A stretch of 64,000 nt of DNA from Bosea vestrisii (GTDB taxonomy: Bacteria > Pseudomonadota > Alphaproteobacteria > Rhizobiales > Beijerinckiaceae): NCBI RefSeq assembly GCF_030144325.1, contig NZ_CP126307.1, positions 4,182,001-4,246,000 on the forward strand, in the 5' to 3' direction. The notes beneath the pieces are model-generated. The model was not told where the DNA came from, searched no databases, and saw only the letters and a list, made by a program, of their open reading frames with translations. The position numbers and the translations under genes are program-made. Position 1 is the stretch's first letter; every line of letters begins with the position of its first letter. Below are positions 35,144 to 44,631 of the stretch, in pieces.

Positions 35144-35827
35144 CACTGGCAAGCACCGCAAGATAGTTCACGCTGCCGAGTCGGAATGTGACCTCCCCGG
35201 CACTTTGCCGTGAACAGCTCCATAACCCGGACACGGCATCGTTCAATGAGTACTCTCGGCCTCAGGGACCATGAGTGCTCGATGCACGATCCTGTTCGGG
35301 CCGACTGCCTGGTGCGTGGTGCCCTGCTGACAAGTTCAAGACGACCCTGTCTCTGCAGGTGGTTGAGCGCGCGACGAAGCCTGTATGCGAACGACTCCGT
35401 AGGATGCGAATAAAGGGGGCCGCGAGGGGCGCGCGAAAATTGCCGCAGAGGGTAGCCCTTAGCCTCTAAAGAGGCCCGCGACGTGGGCGATATCAGTACC
35501 CTTCGTGGCAACGTCATATGCCCTGAGCCGGGACAGCCGATCCGGGTTCGATCACCTCCCGACCAATTTGCCTGAATGTGCCACCAATTTTCCGGCGTGC
35601 GGAAAGTTCGCGGGATCCCGCCTGGAGGTGACCGTAACGAAACAGGCACCGCGGCGCATGTCTGCAGCGTCCCAAATGCACCGGCGGGTTATCCGATTCG
35701 TAGTCGCGCTGGAGCCGAAACCCGCTGCCGGCGCTGTCCCAGGCAAAGGACGGCTCAAGGGAGGGGCACGACTTTCCTCAGTCCCTCGCTTGGCGGTTCA
35801 TAGGTCGATATTTCGAAGGAAGACCCG
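35144..35827. other. Gene-poor stretch, nothing recognised
   Basis: Several open frames occur on both strands (for example about 110 codons on the plus strand at 35505-35831 and a long minus-strand frame), but none has a ribosome site, family motif or neighbour logic. The flanking genes converge here. It may be degraded DNA; I could not identify a source. Confidence 0.5.
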
Positions 35828-36862
35828 CTAAGCCTTCAACACCTTGTCCCACCAATCCTTGAGTTGCGCGTCATTCGCGAGGATATACTCGTTGTCCTGG
35901 AACTGCAGCTTATCCTCAGCTCCCGGCGGTACGCCGATCCGGGCCTGATAATCGCTCGGGAGATCAACTCCGGTTACCGGTGGATTGAACCCAAAGCTAT
36001 TGGCGAAACCCGTCTGTGTGTCGGTTTGCAAGCTTGTGTTCAGAAACTGGTATGCCGCGTTCTTGTTTCTCGCGTTCTTGGGAATTGTGAAGCCTGCCAA
36101 GTAGAGGTAGTAACCTTCCTTTGGGAATACAAATTTGATCGGAATTCCCGCGTTCTGCCACATCACCGCTCTGGCCTGCCACATGAAGCAAATCCAGCAT
36201 TCTCCAGATTGCAACGCCTGCGCCATGGCTTCGTTGGTCGGGTAAACCTTCATACCCATCTTCTTGAGTTCAAGCAGCTTCTCTTTGCCTGGCTCGAAAT
36301 TCGACTGGGATCCCCCATTGACGAACGCAGCGGTTTCGATGGTCGGAAGGTACTGGATATCAATCAGGCCAACGCGTCCCGCGTACTTCGGATTCCAGAG
36401 GTCCGCGAACGACGTTGGCGTCTCAGTTACTTTCTGGGGATTATAGATGATCACACGCGTGCTGAAGAATTGCGGGATCATGTAAGGCTTACGCAAGCTA
36501 GGTATGATCCGATCAGCGCTCTTGATCTGGCTATAGTCTATGTCCTCAACGACCCCGTTCTTCCAAAGCAGATAGGCATCCGCGTCCGTGAAGCCCGCGA
36601 CATCCAAGCTGCCGCGGGGAAGCGCCCTCTCGGCAAGCAGCTTGACCTTCCGTGACGTGGCAGGCGCTGCGTCAAAGACAGTGTCTATGCCCGCCGGCCT
36701 CAGATGCGGGGCCGCGACGTAATCCTCGAGGACTTTCTGAGAATCGCCGCCCCACGTTCCTACGACGAGCCGGCCACGGGCTTGCGCCCGGGCCGACGTA
36801 GGAGCGGTCGCGATCGCTGTCGCGCCGAGTGCGAAATGACGTCGGGTGATGCTTGCTGCCAT
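35828..36862 (-). CDS. ABC substrate-binding protein, PotD-like (polyamine-type), copy 2
   Basis: 344 aa from ATG 36862, which has GAGGAGA upstream; the frame is open much further but that part is leader DNA. Tat-type signal: SITRRHFALGATAIA, cleavage after ARA. Mature protein: RLVVGTWGGDSQKVLEDYV, RKVKLLAERALPRGSLDVAG, FADLWNPKYAGRVGLIDIQY, YPTNEAMAQALQSGECWICF. It is strongly similar to the gene at 44632, including the FLNTSLQTDTQTGFAN tail. No transporter genes adjoin; candidate partners are the importers at 30.8-34.5 and 55.6-58.4 kb. Confidence 0.92.
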   Translation of the reverse strand: MAASITRRHFALGATAIATAPTSARAQARGRLVVGTWGGDSQKVLEDYVAAPHLRPAGIDTVFDAAPATSRKVKLLAERALPRGSLDVAGFTDADAYLLWKNGVVEDIDYSQIKSADRIIPSLRKPYMIPQFFSTRVIIYNPQKVTETPTSFADLWNPKYAGRVGLIDIQYLPTIETAAFVNGGSQSNFEPGKEKLLELKKMGMKVYPTNEAMAQALQSGECWICFMWQARAVMWQNAGIPIKFVFPKEGYYLYLAGFTIPKNARNKNAAYQFLNTSLQTDTQTGFANSFGFNPPVTGVDLPSDYQARIGVPPGAEDKLQFQDNEYILANDAQLKDWWDKVLKA

Positions 36863-37042
36863 AGCAATGTTCTCCTCGCCTCGAGATCCAAGTGCCGCCC
36901 GGAGTCGTGCATGACTTCCTATCGCCCTTTCCAACTCCGGTCCCCGGTAGAAGAGTTTGGACTGTGCCGGCTGGGTACGTGGTGTCCCACCTCCAGCTTG
37001 CCTGCGGGAAACAGGAATGACTTGTTCCGGCACTGCCTGCTC

Positions 37043-37059
37043 ATGGATAACATATCCAT
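37043..37059. promoter_or_regulatory. Candidate GntR operator, site 1
   Basis: ATGGATAACATATCCAT: 7-base inverted arms around ACA. It lies 181 bases upstream of the minus-strand binding-protein start at 36862. Fifteen central bases are identical to the site at 48237. Confidence 0.6.
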
Positions 37060-37360
37060 CATTGTCGGTGGCGCAATCGGAATGGTTTGAAGTGCCGGTG
37101 CGAGAGCGGGATGGAGAATTATTCGCGGAGCTGGCCCGATGGTTCGGCTCGTTGCGAAGCTCTTGTTCAGTTGGGTGCCCGCGAGCGTAGGCGGCGCGTC
37201 GGACAGCCTGGCCGACCCATTTCGTCCATTGGGTGTCGAGCGTTCCGCGTGGTCGTCCAGGCGCTACGTGGTCCGGCAACTATCGGAGTCCACCGGCATT
37301 CCCGTCCGCAAGGCGCACTACGAGTGGTTCGATCACGCGGGCCTGGCTGCGAGTTGACAG

Positions 37361-37373
37361 GGATACTTTATCC
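37361..37373. promoter_or_regulatory. Candidate GntR operator, site 2
   Basis: GGATACTTTATCC, arms GGATA and TATCC around CTT, followed by A as in the other sites. It lies 96 bases before the LIV-type binding-protein start and overlaps where its promoter should be. Confidence 0.55.
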
Positions 37374-37468
37374 ATTAAGCTTTCCGGGCGTTGCCTTCTT
37401 GGACTTTGGCGGAGGTCGAGGCTTCTTGGAATGATCAGCGACGAAAACCAGAAAATGAGGGGATAGCC

Positions 37469-38575
37469 ATGAACGGAAAGCCAATTTCTTTCCTTGCTGC
37501 AGTGGCAATGGCCGCGATGTCCGCTGGGGGCGCAACCGCCCAAGACATCACGCTTGGCATTATCGCTCCGATGTCGGGCCAGCTGGCTGGCGAGGGAAAA
37601 GATCTCGAAAACGCCATCAAGCTTGCGGTTTCGAAGTTGAATGCAGCGGGCGGCATCGCCGGGAAGAAGATCACGACCGTTACCGCGGACGACGCGTGCG
37701 ACCCGCAGCAGGCGGCCGCAGCGGCCAGCAAACTCGTATCGAGCAATGTGACAGCGGTCGTCGGGGGCTATTGCTCGGGTGCCGTGCTTCCCACGCTGCG
37801 GATCTACGGCGATGCGCGCGTGCCATTCGTGATTGTCGGAGCCAACTCCACGCGGCTGGTCGAGGCCAATCCAGGCAATGCCTTTCTCGTGAACTCCACG
37901 GGCGATGCGCAAGCCGTCACCGCAATCGAGCTTTTCGGGAAAAAAGGCTTCAAGACGCTTGCTATCGTCGACGAGGGTGACGCCTATTCGGCCGATCTTT
38001 CGCGACTGATCGCCGGGGGCTTCGAAAAGGCAGGCGGGAAGGTGGTGGCGAAAGATACCGTCGCCACTGGCGAACAAGACTTCTCGGCGCTCGTCTCCCG
38101 GATCCGTGCTGCCAAGCCCGACGCGGTTTTGTGGACGGCTTATCACGGCGGCGGCGCTCTGCTGACCCGGCAGCTGCGGCAGGCCGGATTTACCGGGGCG
38201 ATCGTGCTTGGCGACGGCAACAATTCCCCCGAATACCTCAAGATCGCAGGTTCGGCCTCGGAGGGCGTCTACCTGTTCTCCCCGCCGGTGCTGGAATTCT
38301 TGCCCGACGCGAAGAATTTCCAGACCGAGTACAAGAGCGCGTCCAATCGGGATCCGGGCGCGTACGCGGCCCTTGCGTTCGATGCCGCAAACGTCGCTGG
38401 CGACGCCATCTCACGCGCTGGCTCGACCAACGGGACGGAGATCATAAAGGCGCTGAAGGCAACCAACTATAAGGGGTTGGCCGGCGTGGTGCAGTTCACC
38501 GACAAGAACACGTTGGCCGGCTCGAACTTTGCGACCCTTCAGGCCAAGGCCGGACGCTGGACGCTCGCGCAGTAA
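37469..38575 (+). CDS. ABC substrate-binding protein, LivJ-like (branched-chain amino acid type)
   Basis: 368 aa. Sec signal peptide MNGKPISFLAAVAMAAM, cleavage near ATAQ. Mature start DITLGIIAPMSGQLAGEGKD; NAAGGIAGKKITTVTADDAC, VVGGYCSGAVLPTLRIYGD and AYAALAFDAANVAGDAI are typical. GAGGGG precedes the ATG. First gene of a complete LIV importer operon (binding protein, LivH, LivM, LivG, LivF). A GntR-type operator sits in its promoter, and a hairpin follows the gene. Confidence 0.93.
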   Translation: MNGKPISFLAAVAMAAMSAGGATAQDITLGIIAPMSGQLAGEGKDLENAIKLAVSKLNAAGGIAGKKITTVTADDACDPQQAAAAASKLVSSNVTAVVGGYCSGAVLPTLRIYGDARVPFVIVGANSTRLVEANPGNAFLVNSTGDAQAVTAIELFGKKGFKTLAIVDEGDAYSADLSRLIAGGFEKAGGKVVAKDTVATGEQDFSALVSRIRAAKPDAVLWTAYHGGGALLTRQLRQAGFTGAIVLGDGNNSPEYLKIAGSASEGVYLFSPPVLEFLPDAKNFQTEYKSASNRDPGAYAALAFDAANVAGDAISRAGSTNGTEIIKALKATNYKGLAGVVQFTDKNTLAGSNFATLQAKAGRWTLAQ

Positions 38576-38597
38576 TCTCTCGCGCATTTCTCTGCGA

Positions 38598-38629
38598 AGC
38601 GGAAGCGTCGATGGCGCCTCCGCTTTTTT
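38598..38629 (+). terminator. Attenuator-type hairpin between binding protein and permease genes
   Basis: AGCGGA pairs with TCCGCT across a GC-rich loop that can itself pair, followed by six Ts. It lies between the binding-protein stop and livH. Partial termination here would give more receptor than channel, as is common in binding-protein operons. Confidence 0.6.
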
Positions 38630-38664
38630 CGCAACCGTCTGGCTTTCATTTTTAGGATCCGCGC

Positions 38665-39571
38665 ATGGACATGTTCCTGCAACAGGTCGTCAACGGGCTG
38701 ATCACCGGCTCGTTCTACGCCCTGATCGCGCTCGGCTATTCGATGGTGTTCGGAGTCATCAAGCTCCTGAATTTCGCCCACGGCGATATCTACATGACGG
38801 GCGGGTTCGTCGGCCTGGGGATCTTGACCGTGATCTCGGGGTTCGCGGGATCCGGTTGGCTCGGCGTCATGCTCGCTCTGGTTTTCAGCGTCCTGGCCGT
38901 AGGCCTCCTCGGTGTATTCATAGAGCGCGTTGCCTATCGCCCGATGCGCGGCGCTCCTCGACTGTCGATATTGATCACGGCGTTGGCCGCCTCGATGGTC
39001 TTGAACTCTTCGATCCTGGCCCTGACAGGCGGTCGCCATGAAGCCTTCTACGCCGATCTGGGCTTCGCCGGCTTCTTCGTCGGCGACGTGCGCATTACCT
39101 TGACCCAGTTCGTGCTGGTCGGTCTGTCCATCGCACTGATGATCGGCCTCGAGCTATTCGTTTCCCGAACGCTTTACGGCAAGGCCATGCGCGCGGTCGC
39201 GATCGACATGAACGCAGCCCGGCTGATGGGGATCGACGTCGACCGCGTCATCAGTCTCACGTTCTTCATCGGCTCGGGCCTCGCCGCAGCGGGCGGCGTA
39301 ATGGCTGGCGCATATTACGGAAGCCTTCATTTCTTCATGGGCTTCACGATGGGGCTCAAGGCTTTCACGGCAGCCGTTATCGGAGGAATCGGCTCGATTC
39401 CGGGCGCCATGCTTGGAGGGATCCTCCTTGGCCTCCTGGAGGCCTTCAGCTCGTCGCTGCTTCTTTGTCAGCTCGGCGTGGAGAGACGTCTTCGTCTTCG
39501 GGGCGCTGATCGCTTTCCTGGTCTTCAAGCCGACCGGTCTGCTCGGGCGAAGCCTCGTGGAGCGCGTATGA
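38665..39571 (+). pseudogene. livH: LivH-like branched-chain ABC permease, single-base frameshift near the end
   Basis: Begins MFLQQVVNGLITGSFYALIA, with NFAHGDIYMTGGFVGL, ERVAYRPMRGAPRLSILITA and LKAFTAAVIGGIGSIPGAML, all LivH hallmarks. After EAFSSSLL the frame slips into livM. The expected C-terminus, SSAWRDVFVFGALIAFLVF then KPTGLLGRSLVERV, is in the next frame and stops with TGA at 39569-39571, overlapping the livM ATG. One extra T at 39464-39466 accounts for it. The apparent 625-residue LivH-LivM fusion is therefore an artefact. Confidence 0.9.
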
Positions 39572-40542
39572 TGAACGTCGCCGAGGAGACGACCCAAGAA
39601 GGCACCAAAGAGCCGGCGCCGACTTTCGGCGCTGATCGCAGGACGGCCCAAATCGGCGTCGCCTTACTCATAAGCGCTGCGCTCTTGCCGCTGGTGAGCA
39701 ACTCCTACACGCTGGAGGTGGGCACGATGATCCTCCTCTACATGGTGCTTTGTCTGGGACTGAACGTCGTGGTGGGTTATGCGGGCCTGCTCGATCTCGG
39801 ATACGCGGCATTCTTCGCCGTAGGGGCATATTCCGCCGGCATTCTGACGACCCAATTCGGTTTCAACTTCTGGCTCACGGTGCCGGTCGCGATCGTCGCC
39901 GCGTGCATCGCGGGGGTGATCATCGGCGCTCCGACGTTGCGTCTTCGCAGCGATTATCTCGCGATCGTCACCTTGGGCTTCGGGGAAATCGTGCGGATCA
40001 TTGCGCGTAATCTCGAAGTGACGGGAGGCGCGAGCGGTCTTATCGGCATCCAAAGGCCGAGCCTGTTCGGGTACGAGCTGAACCATGTCGCCCACTACTA
40101 CTATGCATTTCTGATCTTGGTGGTGCTGACGATCTTCGTCTGCGTCAGCATCGGTCGATCGCGGATCGGACGCGCGTGGCTCTATGTTCGATACGACGAG
40201 GACGCTGCAGCGGGGATTGGAATCAACCGCGTCGCGGTGAAGCTTTACGCCTACGTGACGGGTGCGGTCATCGCGTCGATTGCCGGGACGCTCTACGCCG
40301 CGAAGATGACGGCCATCTCGCCGGAAAGCTTCACGTTCATGCAGTCCCTGCTGATCTTGTTGGGCGTCGTACTCGGAGGCATGGGGAAGATCCCGGGCGT
40401 CATCTTGGGTGCGGCGGTCATGACACTCTTGCCGGAGATCATGCGCGAAGCCGGAACGTATCGGCCCCTCGTGACCGCGCTCGCACTCCTGGCACTGATG
40501 CTTTTGCGCCCTCACGGCCTTTGGCCCGACCGGAGGGCTTAG
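39568..40542 (+). CDS. livM: LivM-like branched-chain ABC permease
   Basis: 324 aa from ATG 39568, which overlaps the livH stop (ATGATGA). LivM hallmarks: LNVVVGYAGLLDLGYAAFFA, VGAYSAGILTTQFGFNFWLT, GAPTLRLRSDYLAIVTLGFG, EIVRIIARNLEVTGGASGL and SIGRSRIGRAWLYVRYDEDA. About eight or nine membrane helices after a ~30-residue cytoplasmic N-terminus. Pairs with LivH to form the channel. Confidence 0.93.
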   Translation: MMNVAEETTQEGTKEPAPTFGADRRTAQIGVALLISAALLPLVSNSYTLEVGTMILLYMVLCLGLNVVVGYAGLLDLGYAAFFAVGAYSAGILTTQFGFNFWLTVPVAIVAACIAGVIIGAPTLRLRSDYLAIVTLGFGEIVRIIARNLEVTGGASGLIGIQRPSLFGYELNHVAHYYYAFLILVVLTIFVCVSIGRSRIGRAWLYVRYDEDAAAGIGINRVAVKLYAYVTGAVIASIAGTLYAAKMTAISPESFTFMQSLLILLGVVLGGMGKIPGVILGAAVMTLLPEIMREAGTYRPLVTALALLALMLLRPHGLWPDRRA

Positions 40543-40544
40543 CG

Positions 40545-41306
40545 ATGTCGCTTCTACTCGTCGAGAAGCTCAGCCTCCAGTTCGGTGGGCTGATCGTCCT
40601 GAAGGATGTCTCCTTCGAGGTTCAGGCCAACGGCATCCATAGCCTGATCGGGCCAAATGGCGCCGGCAAGACGTCACTATTCAACTGCCTGACCGGCTTT
40701 TATCGCCAGTCGAGTGGAGACATCCGGCTGCGTGGCGAAAGCATTGGCGCCATGCCGCCGCACCGCATCACGCAACGAGGCATCGCGCGAACCTTCCAGA
40801 ATATCCGACTGTTTCGCGAGATGACCGTCCTGGAGAACGTCATGGCCGGCCGTCACTGCCGGAGCCATCATGGAATCCTGGCAGCGATCGCGCACCTCCC
40901 GTCGCAGCGACGCGAGGAAAGGGATATCGAAGCCCGGAGTAGGCAGTGGCTGGATTTCGTCGGCATCCCTCATCTTTGGGATCGGATAGCCGGCACGCTT
41001 TCCTATGGCGACCAGAGACGGGTCGAGTGGGCGCGCGCGATGGCGTCCGATCCAGCGCTCTTGCTCCTGGACGAACCTGCGGCGGGGCTTAACCACTCGG
41101 AAAAGGCCGAGCTCGCGGATACGATCCGGCGGGTTCGCGACCAGGGCGTCACGATCCTCCTGATCGAGCATGACATGGGCCTGGTCATGCAGGTCTCGGA
41201 GCATGTCGTGGTACTGGATCACGGGCAGAAAATCGCGGAAGGTTCCCCGCGGCAGATACAGAACGACTCCAAGGTCATCGAAGCTTACTTGGGATCGGAC
41301 GCATGA
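40545..41306 (+). CDS. livG: LivG-like ABC transporter ATPase
   Basis: 253 aa. Walker A GPNGAGKTSLFNCL, the LivG-type RTFQNIRLFREMTVLENVM, signature LSYGDQRRVEWARAMA, Walker B LLLLDEPAAGLNHSE, switch IEHDMGLVMQVS and the tail KVIEAYLGSDA. Starts 2 bases after the livM stop and overlaps livF by ATGA. Confidence 0.95.
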   Translation: MSLLLVEKLSLQFGGLIVLKDVSFEVQANGIHSLIGPNGAGKTSLFNCLTGFYRQSSGDIRLRGESIGAMPPHRITQRGIARTFQNIRLFREMTVLENVMAGRHCRSHHGILAAIAHLPSQRREERDIEARSRQWLDFVGIPHLWDRIAGTLSYGDQRRVEWARAMASDPALLLLDEPAAGLNHSEKAELADTIRRVRDQGVTILLIEHDMGLVMQVSEHVVVLDHGQKIAEGSPRQIQNDSKVIEAYLGSDA

Positions 41307-42031
41307 CGAACGAGATCGTTCTGTCGGTCGACGCCATCGACGCCCACTACGGTCACATCCAGGCGTTGCGAGGAGTGTCCCTAGAGGTCAAGCGAGGGCA
41401 GCTCGTCGCCTTGCTCGGCGCCAACGGGGCAGGCAAGTCGACGGTGCTGAGAACAATATCGGGCCTGGTTCGCGCCACGGCGGGACGGGTCGACTTCCTG
41501 GGCGAGGACATCGCCTCGACCCCGGCGCACCGTCTGCCCTATCGAGGGCTCGTGCACGTTCCGGAGGGCCGCCGGATTTTTGGCGGAATGACGATCCTCG
41601 AGAATCTGGACCTCGGATCGTTCGTGTTGCGCGACGACGCCGAGAGAAAGCGCCGGCTCGATAACGTATTCGGGTTGTTCCCAATCCTCGCCGAACGAGC
41701 TCGGCAGGACGCTTCGCTTCTCTCCGGTGGACAGCAGCAGATGCTCGCGATCGGCCGCGCGCTCATGGCGTCGCCCAAACTGCTGCTGCTCGACGAGCCG
41801 TCGATGGGTCTCGCGCCTCTGATGGTGAAGGAGGTCATGCAGATCGTCGAGCGATTGCATCGCCAGGGCGTAACGATCTTGCTCGTCGAGCAAAACAGTA
41901 AGGTCGCGCTGAAATATGCCGATTACGCTTATGTGCTCGATAGCGGCCGTATCGCGCTGCAGGGCACCTCCGATGAGCTTCTGAGGGATGACCTGATCAT
42001 CAAGACGTATCTCGGCAGCCCTATCAGCTGA
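41303..42031 (+). CDS. livF: LivF-like ABC transporter ATPase
   Basis: 242 aa. HYGHIQALRGVSLEVKRGQL, Walker A GANGAGKSTVLRTI, LVHVPEGRRIFGGMTILENL, signature LLSGGQQQMLAIGRAL, Walker B LLLLDEPSMGLAPLMVKEV, switch LVEQNSKVAL, C-terminus IIKTYLGSP. All typical LivF features. Heterodimer partner of LivG. Confidence 0.95.
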   Translation: MTNEIVLSVDAIDAHYGHIQALRGVSLEVKRGQLVALLGANGAGKSTVLRTISGLVRATAGRVDFLGEDIASTPAHRLPYRGLVHVPEGRRIFGGMTILENLDLGSFVLRDDAERKRRLDNVFGLFPILAERARQDASLLSGGQQQMLAIGRALMASPKLLLLDEPSMGLAPLMVKEVMQIVERLHRQGVTILLVEQNSKVALKYADYAYVLDSGRIALQGTSDELLRDDLIIKTYLGSPIS

Positions 42032-42082
42032 CGATCGCCCACGACGGTGCGCCGCCACGTCACGGCATTTCCATTGACGAAA

Positions 42083-42097
42083 TGGATAATGTGTCCA
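42083..42097. promoter_or_regulatory. Candidate GntR operator, site 3
   Basis: TGGATAATGTGTCCA, arms GGATA and TGTCC (one mismatch to TATCC) around ATG, 31 bases before the aminotransferase ATG. It suggests that the aminotransferase has its own regulated promoter or a roadblock site. Confidence 0.5.
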
Positions 42098-42127
42098 AAA
42101 TGCTCCGATAGAATTCAGGGGTCCGAT

Positions 42128-43330
42128 ATGTCTGTAGTCGCGCCGCGGATGGCGGTGATCAAGCCAAGCCCGAGCATGGCCGTCACCGCGACGGCCGCTC
42201 GCCTGAAAGCGGAAGGTGTCGACGTCATCAGCCTAGGTGCGGGTGAACCGGACTTTCCCACGCCTGACCATGTCGTCGAAGCTGCGGTCGAAGCGATGCG
42301 CCGCGGTGAAACACGCTACACGGCCGTCAACGGTACCCCGGCCCTAAAAGAGGCGGTGATCCGAAAGTTCAGGCGCGAGAACGAGCTCGAGTTCGAACCT
42401 AAGGAAATCATCGTAAGCGCGGGCGCCAAGCAGATCATCTACAACGCGATGATGGCCAGCCTGGCGCCCGGCGATGAGGTGATCGTACCCGCGCCGTACT
42501 GGGTCTCCTACACCGACATCGTCCTTCTTGGAGAAGGCACGCCGGTCGTGGTGCAATGCGACGAGAGCACCGGCTTCAAGCTGAGCCCCGAAAGCCTGAG
42601 GAAGGCGTTGAGCTCGCGCACGAAATGGCTATTCCTCAACAGCCCATCAAACCCGACGGGCGCAATCTATAGCCGGGACGAGCTGGCCGCGCTCGGAGCC
42701 GTGCTTGAGCGATTTCCCGCGGTTCACATCCTAACGGACGACATCTACGAACATATCCGGTTCGATGGCCGGCCGTTTCACACGATCGCCCAAGCGTGCC
42801 CTTTCTTGAAGCCGCGCGTGTTGACGATCAACGGTGTCTCCAAGGCTTACGCGATGACGGGCTGGCGGATCGGCTACGCCGCCGGTCCGCGCGAACTGAT
42901 CAAGGCGATGGGCACGGTCCAAGGGCAGAGCACGACGAATGCCTGCTCGATTTCGCAGGCAGCTGCGGCCGCAGCCCTGGACGGCCCGCAGGATTTCCTG
43001 GCCGAGCGCACGAAAGCTTTCGAGCTCCGCCGGGACCGTGTGCTGAGCGAGCTGGCGGGAATTGACGGACTCCGATGCGAGACACCGGAAGGAGCCTTCT
43101 ATGTCTATCCCTCGTGCCGCGGGTTGCTCGGGAAGATCCGGCCCAACGGGCGTACCCTCGACACCGACGACGATGTCGCTCTGTTTCTGCTGGAGGAGGC
43201 ACGTGTCGCCGTGGTGCAGGGAAGCGCCTACGGCGGCTCCCCTCATTTCAGGATGTCGATCGCGACGTCGATGAACAATCTGATCGAAGCGACGCAGCGC
43301 ATCGGCGAAGCCACCGCCGGCCTTCGCTAG
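42128..43330 (+). CDS. Class I/II aminotransferase (aspartate aminotransferase fold)
   Basis: 400 aa from ATG 42128. Opens RMAVIKPSPSMAVTATAARL as in subgroup I-gamma aspartate/prephenate aminotransferases. DVISLGAGEPDFPTPDHVVE, NSPSNPTGAIYSRDEL, DDIYEHIRFDG, the PLP-Lys motif NGVSKAYAMTGWRIGYAAGP (Lys near residue 240) and the carboxylate-binding Arg in FRMSIATSMNNL are present. In this context it probably transaminates the amino acid taken up by the LIV importer or released by the oxidoreductase and hydrolases. The substrate is inferred only. Confidence 0.93.
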   Translation: MSVVAPRMAVIKPSPSMAVTATAARLKAEGVDVISLGAGEPDFPTPDHVVEAAVEAMRRGETRYTAVNGTPALKEAVIRKFRRENELEFEPKEIIVSAGAKQIIYNAMMASLAPGDEVIVPAPYWVSYTDIVLLGEGTPVVVQCDESTGFKLSPESLRKALSSRTKWLFLNSPSNPTGAIYSRDELAALGAVLERFPAVHILTDDIYEHIRFDGRPFHTIAQACPFLKPRVLTINGVSKAYAMTGWRIGYAAGPRELIKAMGTVQGQSTTNACSISQAAAAAALDGPQDFLAERTKAFELRRDRVLSELAGIDGLRCETPEGAFYVYPSCRGLLGKIRPNGRTLDTDDDVALFLLEEARVAVVQGSAYGGSPHFRMSIATSMNNLIEATQRIGEATAGLR

Positions 43331-43341
43331 GAATTTTGTAC

Positions 43342-44538
43342 ATGAGTGAAGCGGAAGCAAATATGCGGCGGTCATTCGACGTGGTCATCGTCGGCGGCGG
43401 GGTCATCGGAAGCTCCATCGCTTATTTTTTAGCGGAGAGCTCCGATTTCACGGGAAGCATTGCTGTAATCGAACGCGATTCCACTTATGCGATCGCATCC
43501 TCGTCGCTCTCCTCGAGCTCGATCCGTCAGCAATTCGGTACGGTGCCGAATATCGCCATGTCGGCGTGGAGCATCGAGTTCCTCAGGCAGGCGAGGGCGC
43601 ATTTGTCCGTCCCGGACAATGTCGCCGACATTGGCCTGCGCGAGCCGGGATACCTCTTCCTCGGTGGGCCTGGCTCTGAAGGGTATTTTCGAGCCAAGCA
43701 CGAAATCCAGCGCAGCGCGGGCGTTCCCTCGCTGTTGTTAACTCCCGACGACCTCCGCGAGCGCTATCCGGATCTGAATGCCGACGACGTGGCAATCGCT
43801 TCGGTCGGCCTCGAGAAGGAAGGGTGGTTCGACGGGCCCGGATTGCATCAGGCATTTCGCAGGAAGGCTCGTTCCCTCGGGGTGACGTATATCAACGGCG
43901 AGGTCAGCGGGCTGGACAGGGTCGGCTCTCGGATCGGGGCGGTGGTGATGGCAGACGGCCAGCGGATATCTTGCGATACCGTGGTCGGCGCGGCGGGCTG
44001 CTGGAGCGGGATCATCGGACGGATGGCGGGCATCGAAGTCCCCGTCGTGCCGCGGAAGCGGTGCACGTTCGTATTGGATAGTCCCGCGAACACGCCGGCC
44101 GGCCACTTTCTCCACGACACCACGGGCGTTTGGATCAGGCCGGAAGGTCACCTCTTCATCTGCGGCACCACGCCAGCCCATGAAAACGAGGCCGATGATT
44201 TCACGTTGGAGGTCGACTACGATCTCTTCGACGACGAAATCTGGCCGGCGCTCGCCCATCGCATGCCGGGGTTCGAGCGGCTTCGGATGCTGAGAGCCTG
44301 GGCCGGCCTCTACGAGTATAATCTTTTCGATCATAGCGCGATCATCGGGCGCCACCCCGAGATTGCAAATTTCGTCCTGTGTACCGGCTTCAGCGGTCAC
44401 GGGATGATGCATTCGCCCGCCGCGGGCCAAGGCGTGGCCGACCTTATCACCTTCGGGGAGTACCGTCAGATCGACCTCACCGAATTCGGTATTGAACGCA
44501 TCGCCGCAAACCGGCCTATTCCGGAACATGTCTATTGA
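43342..44538 (+). CDS. FAD-dependent oxidoreductase (DAO family), copy B
   Basis: 398 aa from ATG 43342 (M8 at 43363 possible). FAD motif DVVIVGGGVIGSSIAYFLAE; LIERDSTY-like IERDSTYAIASSSLSSSSIR; C-terminal FAD loop CTGFSGHGMMHSPAAGQG. Paralogue of the 12434 gene over its full length. Starts 12 bases after the aminotransferase stop, so cotranscribed. Likely oxidises an N-substituted or D-amino acid, giving an imine or oxoacid. Confidence 0.9.
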   Translation: MSEAEANMRRSFDVVIVGGGVIGSSIAYFLAESSDFTGSIAVIERDSTYAIASSSLSSSSIRQQFGTVPNIAMSAWSIEFLRQARAHLSVPDNVADIGLREPGYLFLGGPGSEGYFRAKHEIQRSAGVPSLLLTPDDLRERYPDLNADDVAIASVGLEKEGWFDGPGLHQAFRRKARSLGVTYINGEVSGLDRVGSRIGAVVMADGQRISCDTVVGAAGCWSGIIGRMAGIEVPVVPRKRCTFVLDSPANTPAGHFLHDTTGVWIRPEGHLFICGTTPAHENEADDFTLEVDYDLFDDEIWPALAHRMPGFERLRMLRAWAGLYEYNLFDHSAIIGRHPEIANFVLCTGFSGHGMMHSPAAGQGVADLITFGEYRQIDLTEFGIERIAANRPIPEHVY

Positions 44539-44631
44539 GCAAAATGCCCTGAAATCAGCAGAGGATCGCGCGAGCTAAGGTCGATTTGCAGTAAATCACT
44601 TCCAGCAGAGAAATCTCGAAGGGTACCGCAC

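Larger units (their letters stand above)
36863..37468. promoter_or_regulatory. Divergent promoter region between two binding-protein genes
   Basis: 606 bases with no credible gene. It holds two copies of the GGATA-N3-TATCC palindrome (37043-37059 and 37361-37373), one nearer each divergent start. Small open frames lack ribosome sites. Confidence 0.6.

Noticed and set aside
34897..35649. 250-codon minus-strand frame covering the tautomerase region
   Set aside because: Overlaps the tautomerase, composition is arginine/serine-rich as in random GC-rich frames, and no family is recognised.
35828..37279. 483-residue version of the PotD-like protein
   Set aside because: A good ribosome site and Tat signal begin at 36862. 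The extra part is divergent promoter DNA holding an operator.
38665..40542. Single 625-residue LivH-LivM fusion
   Set aside because: The true LivH ending is intact in the next frame with its own stop overlapping the livM ATG. The fusion arises from one extra T.
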